Of a stretch of 64,000 nucleotides of DNA, positions 60,148 through 64,000 are shown one piece after another. This stretch comes from Arenicola marina (taxonomy: Eukaryota; Annelida; Polychaeta; Arenicolidae): positions 15,445,574 to 15,509,573 of the forward strand of contig OZ025248.1 in assembly GCA_964019135.1 (NCBI GenBank). The letters are read 5' to 3'. Positions within the stretch are counted from its first letter, which is position 1; every line of letters starts with the position of its first letter. The position numbers and the translations under genes are program-made. The notes beneath the pieces are model-generated. The model searched no databases, had not been told where the DNA came from, and saw nothing but the letters and a program-made list of their open reading frames with translations.

Positions 60148-61022
60148 ATACTGCTGCAGGAGACTACCACAGGGGACTACCGGAGGGGACTACCACAGGG
60201 GACTACGGCAGGGGACGACCGCAGGGGACTACCGCAGGGGACGACCGCAGGGGACGACCGCAGGGGACTACCGCAGGGGACGACCGCAGGGGACTACCGC
60301 AGGGGACTACCGCAGGGGACTACCGCAGGGGACTACCGCAGGGGCCTACCGCAGGGGACTACCGCAGGGGACTACCGCAGGGGACTACCGCAGGGGACGA
60401 CCGCAGGGGACTACCGCAGGGAACTACCACAGGGGACGACCGCAGGGGACTACCGCAGGGGACTACCGCAGGGGAGTACTGCAGGGGACTACCGCAGGGG
60501 ACTACCGCAGGGGACTACCATTGGGGACTACCGCAGGGGACGACCGCAGGGGACTACCGCAGAGGCCTACCGCAGGGGACTACCGCAGGGGACTACCGCA
60601 GGGGACGACCGCAGGGGACTACCGCAGGGGACTACCATTGGGGACTACCGCAGGGGACGACCGCAGGGGACTACCACAGAAGACGACTGCAGGGGACTAC
60701 CGCAGGGGACTACCACAGAAGACGACTGCAGGGGACTACCGCAGGGGACTACCACAGGGGACTACCATTGGGGACTACCCCAGGGGACTACCGCCGGGGA
60801 CTACCACAGGGGACTACCGCCGGGGACTACCGCAGGGGACTACTGCAGGGGCTTACCGCTGGGGACTACCACAGGGAGGGGACTACCATAGAGGACTACC
60901 ATTAGGGACTACCACAGGGGACTACCATAGGGGACTACAATAGGGGACTACCATAGGGGACTACCATAGGGGACTACCATAGGGGCCTACCGCAGGGAGG
61001 GGCCTACCATAGGGGCCTACCG
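60148..61022. repeat. 13-bp minisatellite
   Basis: About 66 copies of GGGGACTACCGCA, drifting to GGGGACTACCATA at the right end. Confidence 0.96.
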
Positions 61023-61053
61023 ACAGACAGACTGAACACACACAATGGACATA

Positions 61054-61395
61054 CTAGTTGAACCGACACGATGGACGACAGACTGGTTGCACAGACACTA
61101 TGGACAGACTGGTTGCACAGACACTATGGACAGACTGGTTGCACAGACACGATGGACAGAATGGTTGCACAGCCACGATGGACAGACTGGTTGCACAGAC
61201 ACTATGGACAGACTGGTTGCACAGACACGATGGACAGAATGGTTGCACAGCCACGATGGACAGACTGGTTGCACAGACACTATGGACAGACTGGTTGCAC
61301 AGACACGATGGACAGAATGGTTGCACAGCCACGATGGACAAACTGGTTGAAAAGACACGATGGACAGACTGGTTGAACAGACACGATGGACACTG
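61054..61395. repeat. 26-bp array with 78-bp higher-order unit
   Basis: About 13 copies of a 26-bp unit with GGACAGACTGGTTGCACAGA. ACTATGG, ACGATGG and GCCACGATGG variants cycle in threes. Confidence 0.94.
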
Positions 61396-61599
61396 ACTGC
61401 GGTAGACACATGACCAACACGGGGAAGGACACGGGGTTGACCTAATGACACCAATCTCACAGGACCTACCAAAGCCTTGTCCAACAGTCCCTTGAACTAG
61501 GGCTAGACACGAGGTACATACAGCATATAGAGACGAGGTACACACAGCATATAGACACGCTTAATAGCCACCCCGACAGAAGCAAAGATCAAACCTTAC

Positions 61600-62060
61600 A
61601 AAACGTCACCAACCGCTGCCCCCAAAATTTCAATTGCTTCGGGTAAAAAACAGTCTCTAATTCCTAGTGGACCTGTCAGTATAAACTGTCCTTCTGGTAC
61701 CAACCACCCATCATAGAACATGAACAGTCGCCGGCGCCGTGGACAGGGTACCCCGTAGTACGCATAAGCTGGTACCCCTTCACACCAACTCTCGACATTC
61801 TCACCATAGAGGGCGCCTCGCCGTCAATGACGTCCCATAGGCTCGCCAGCACTTAAACCCACCCACTACCGGGTCAAAGCTTTCTGGATCTACGCTGCTC
61901 CAGAAATGCCATCCAAAGGTCACCTTGATATCTACAAACGCCGGACCTTGATCAAACCTCCGCAGGCGAGAGAAGCCCCCCGGGGTCTGTTCATGAAACA
62001 AGGCCACCGCCAGAAGTGGCTCAATCCGCCCTCGATCAGGCCGGGTCCAGCACTTGGGGA
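61600..62060 (-). pseudogene. Unidentified protein-like remnant
   Basis: Two neighbouring minus-strand blocks look coding in composition. One (about 61800-62040) reads FSRLRRFDQGPAFVDIKVTF and GWHFWSSVDPESFDPVVGGF. The other (about 61605-61800) includes LFMFYDGWLVPEGQFILTG and ends at a stop. I do not recognise the family and cannot tell a decayed host gene from an old mobile element. Confidence 0.35.
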
Positions 62061-62274
62061 ACTATAACGGACAGGTGCCGAGGCAGCGATAGCGTTTTTC
62101 AATCTATATTCCTATTTCCGCCTACATCATCTGCCAGCAAGGCGAAGGAAATCGTTAAGGGTATAAAACCACCAGCCCTCTTTCGTGAATAAAAAGAGTT
62201 TTTACTATACACGGGTAACATTGGGTTACACATACGTACGTTGTGAGGGAGCACACGATCGATCAATCCTGCAC

Positions 62275-64000
62275 TATGGTATTGGGCCAAGGGATGCTTT
62301 ACCATGGTACATACCATCAGCATGTCTGTCAGAGTATCGGGCCAAGGGATGCTCTACCATGGTACATACCATCAGCATGTCTGTCAGAGTATCGGGCCAA
62401 GGGATGCTCTACCATGGTACATACCATCAGCATGTCTGTCAGAGTATTGGGCCAAGGGATGCTCTACCATGGTACATACCATCAGCATGTCTGTCAGAGT
62501 ATTGGGCCAAGGGATACTCTACCATGGTACATACCATCAGTATGAGTGTCAGAGTATTGGGCCAAGGAATGCTCTACCATGGTACATACCATCAGCATGT
62601 CTGTCAGAGTATCGGGCCAAGGGATGCTCTACCATGGTACATACCATCAGCATGTCTGTCAGAGTATTGGGCCAAGGGATGCTCTACCATGGTACATACC
62701 ATCAGCATGTCTGTCAGAGTATTGGGCCAAGGGATGCTCTACCATGGTACATACCATCAGCATGTCTGTCAGAGTATTGGGCCAAGGGATGCTCTACCAT
62801 GGTACATACCATCAGCATGTCTGTCAGAGTATTGGGCCAAGGTATGCTCTACCATGGTACATACCATCAGCATGTCTGTCAGAGTATTGGGCCAAGGGAT
62901 GCTCTACCATGGTACATACCATCAGCATGTCTGTCAGAGTATTGGGCCAAGGGATGCTCTACCATGGTACATACCATCAGCATGTCTGTCAGAGTATTGG
63001 GCCAAGGGATGCTCTACCATGGTACATACCATCAGCATGTCTGTCAGAGTATTGGGCCAAGGGATGCTCTACCATGGTACATACCATCAGCATGTCTGTC
63101 AGATTATTGGGCCAAGGTATGCTCTACCATGGTACATACCATCAGCATGTCTGTCAGAGTATTGGGCCAAGGTATGCTCTACCATGGTACATACCATCAG
63201 CATGTCTGTCAGAGTATTGGGCCAAGGGATGTTCTACTATGGTACATACCATCAGCATGTCTGTCAGAGTATTGGGCCAAGGGATGCTCTACCATGGTAC
63301 ATACCATCAGCATGTCTGTCAGAGTATTGGGCCAAGGGATGCTCTACCATGGTACATACCATCAGCATGTCTGTCAGAGCCTCGGGCCAAGGGATGCTCT
63401 ACCATGGTACATACCATCAGCATGTCTGTCAGAGTATTGGGCCAAGGACTGTTCTACCATGGTACATACCATCAGCATGTCTGTCAGAGTATTGGGCCAA
63501 GGGATGCTCTACCATGGTACATACCATCAGCATGTCTGTCAGAGTATTGGGCCAAGGGATGCTCTACCATGGTACATACCATCAGCATGTCTGTCAGAGT
63601 ATTGGGCCAAGGGATGCTCTACCATGGTACATACCATCAGCATGTCTGTCAGAGTATTGGGCCAAGGGATGCTCTACCATGGTACATACCATCAGCATGT
63701 CTGTCAGAGCATTGGGCCAAGGGATGCTCTACCATGGTACATACCATCAGCATGTCTGTCAGAGTATTGGGCCAAGGGATACTCTACCATGGTACATACC
63801 ATCAGTATGAGTGTCAGAGTATTGGGCCAAGGAATGCTCTACCATGGTACATACCATCAGCATGTCTGTCAGAGTATTGGGTCAAGGGATGCTCTACCAT
63901 GGTACATACCATCAGCATGTCTGTCAGAGTATTGGGCCAAGGGATGCTCTACCATGGTACATACCATCAGCATGTCTGTCAGAGTATTGGGCCAAGGGAT
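62275..64000. repeat. 55-bp minisatellite running off the window
   Basis: About 31 copies of a 55-bp unit with CCAAGGGATGCTCTACCATG and GTACATACCATCAGCATGTC. Very low divergence points to recent expansion. A distinctive variant pair recurs after exactly 23 units. A 541-codon frame is open through it only because the unit lacks stops in all phases. Confidence 0.97.

Noticed and set aside
60000-60940. Frames with GTTAGDYRRGLPQ repeats
   Set aside because: Explained by the 13-bp minisatellite.
62185-63810. A 541-codon open frame
   Set aside because: It is only the 55-bp repeat read in rotating frames; no independent evidence of coding.

Overview
This window is eukaryotic DNA, most likely from a marine bilaterian invertebrate (a lophotrochozoan or cephalochordate-like genome; the sequence does not settle which). 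The reasons are GT-AG introns of several hundred bases, extracellular mosaic proteins built from SRCR, CUB, PAN/apple and fibrinogen-like modules, an ELKS/ERC active-zone gene, tRNA-derived SINEs, a non-LTR retrotransposon fragment and very abundant tandem repeats. A 200-N assembly gap lies at 44409-44608.

Region 1 (1-23000). The main result is a complete gene model on the minus strand. Twenty-six exons run from a signal-peptide exon at 22752-22698 to a stop codon at 539-537. Every junction keeps the reading frame (4,902 nt, about 1,633 residues). Domain order is signal peptide, six SRCR domains, CUB, two PAN, a fibrinogen-like block, a Cys-rich linker, two PAN, a second fibrinogen-like block and a last PAN domain. 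No membrane segment was found, so the product is probably secreted. A TATA box lies at 23006-22999 on the minus strand. A 5'-truncated LINE lies just beyond the stop codon. The introns hold small minisatellites, SINE-like copies, a TIR element and a local 563-bp duplication.

Region 2 (23750-33790) is a 10-kb satellite of about 400 copies of a 25-bp unit, with higher-order duplications of about 825-925 bp. Region 3 (33800-42600) is mostly non-coding. It holds SINEs, a GGAGGT-rich block flanked by 21-bp palindrome-rich arrays, and an array of CRE octamers (TGACGTCA) with an exact 34-bp period.

Region 4 (42600-64000) holds four exons of a minus-strand ELKS/ERC gene (51528-51361, 49466-49200, 43902-43759, 43184-43023). 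They are recognised by close similarity to the LRKTVEEMELRI, ESIKKLLEMLKSKGL and AAISEKDAHIALLE segments of the family. The central coiled-coil exons expected between 49200 and 43902 are not visible and may lie in the assembly gap. Three of the four exons abut tandem arrays. One array (49480-51030) has amplified the 3' splice site and first five codons of an ERC exon many times. The rest of the region is a dense series of unrelated minisatellites with units of 13-73 bp. The last array (55-bp unit) runs off the window.

The two genes are not obviously linked in function: one is a secreted scavenger-receptor/lectin-like mosaic, the other a presynaptic or cortical scaffold. Their shared feature here is a setting of exceptional tandem-repeat density.
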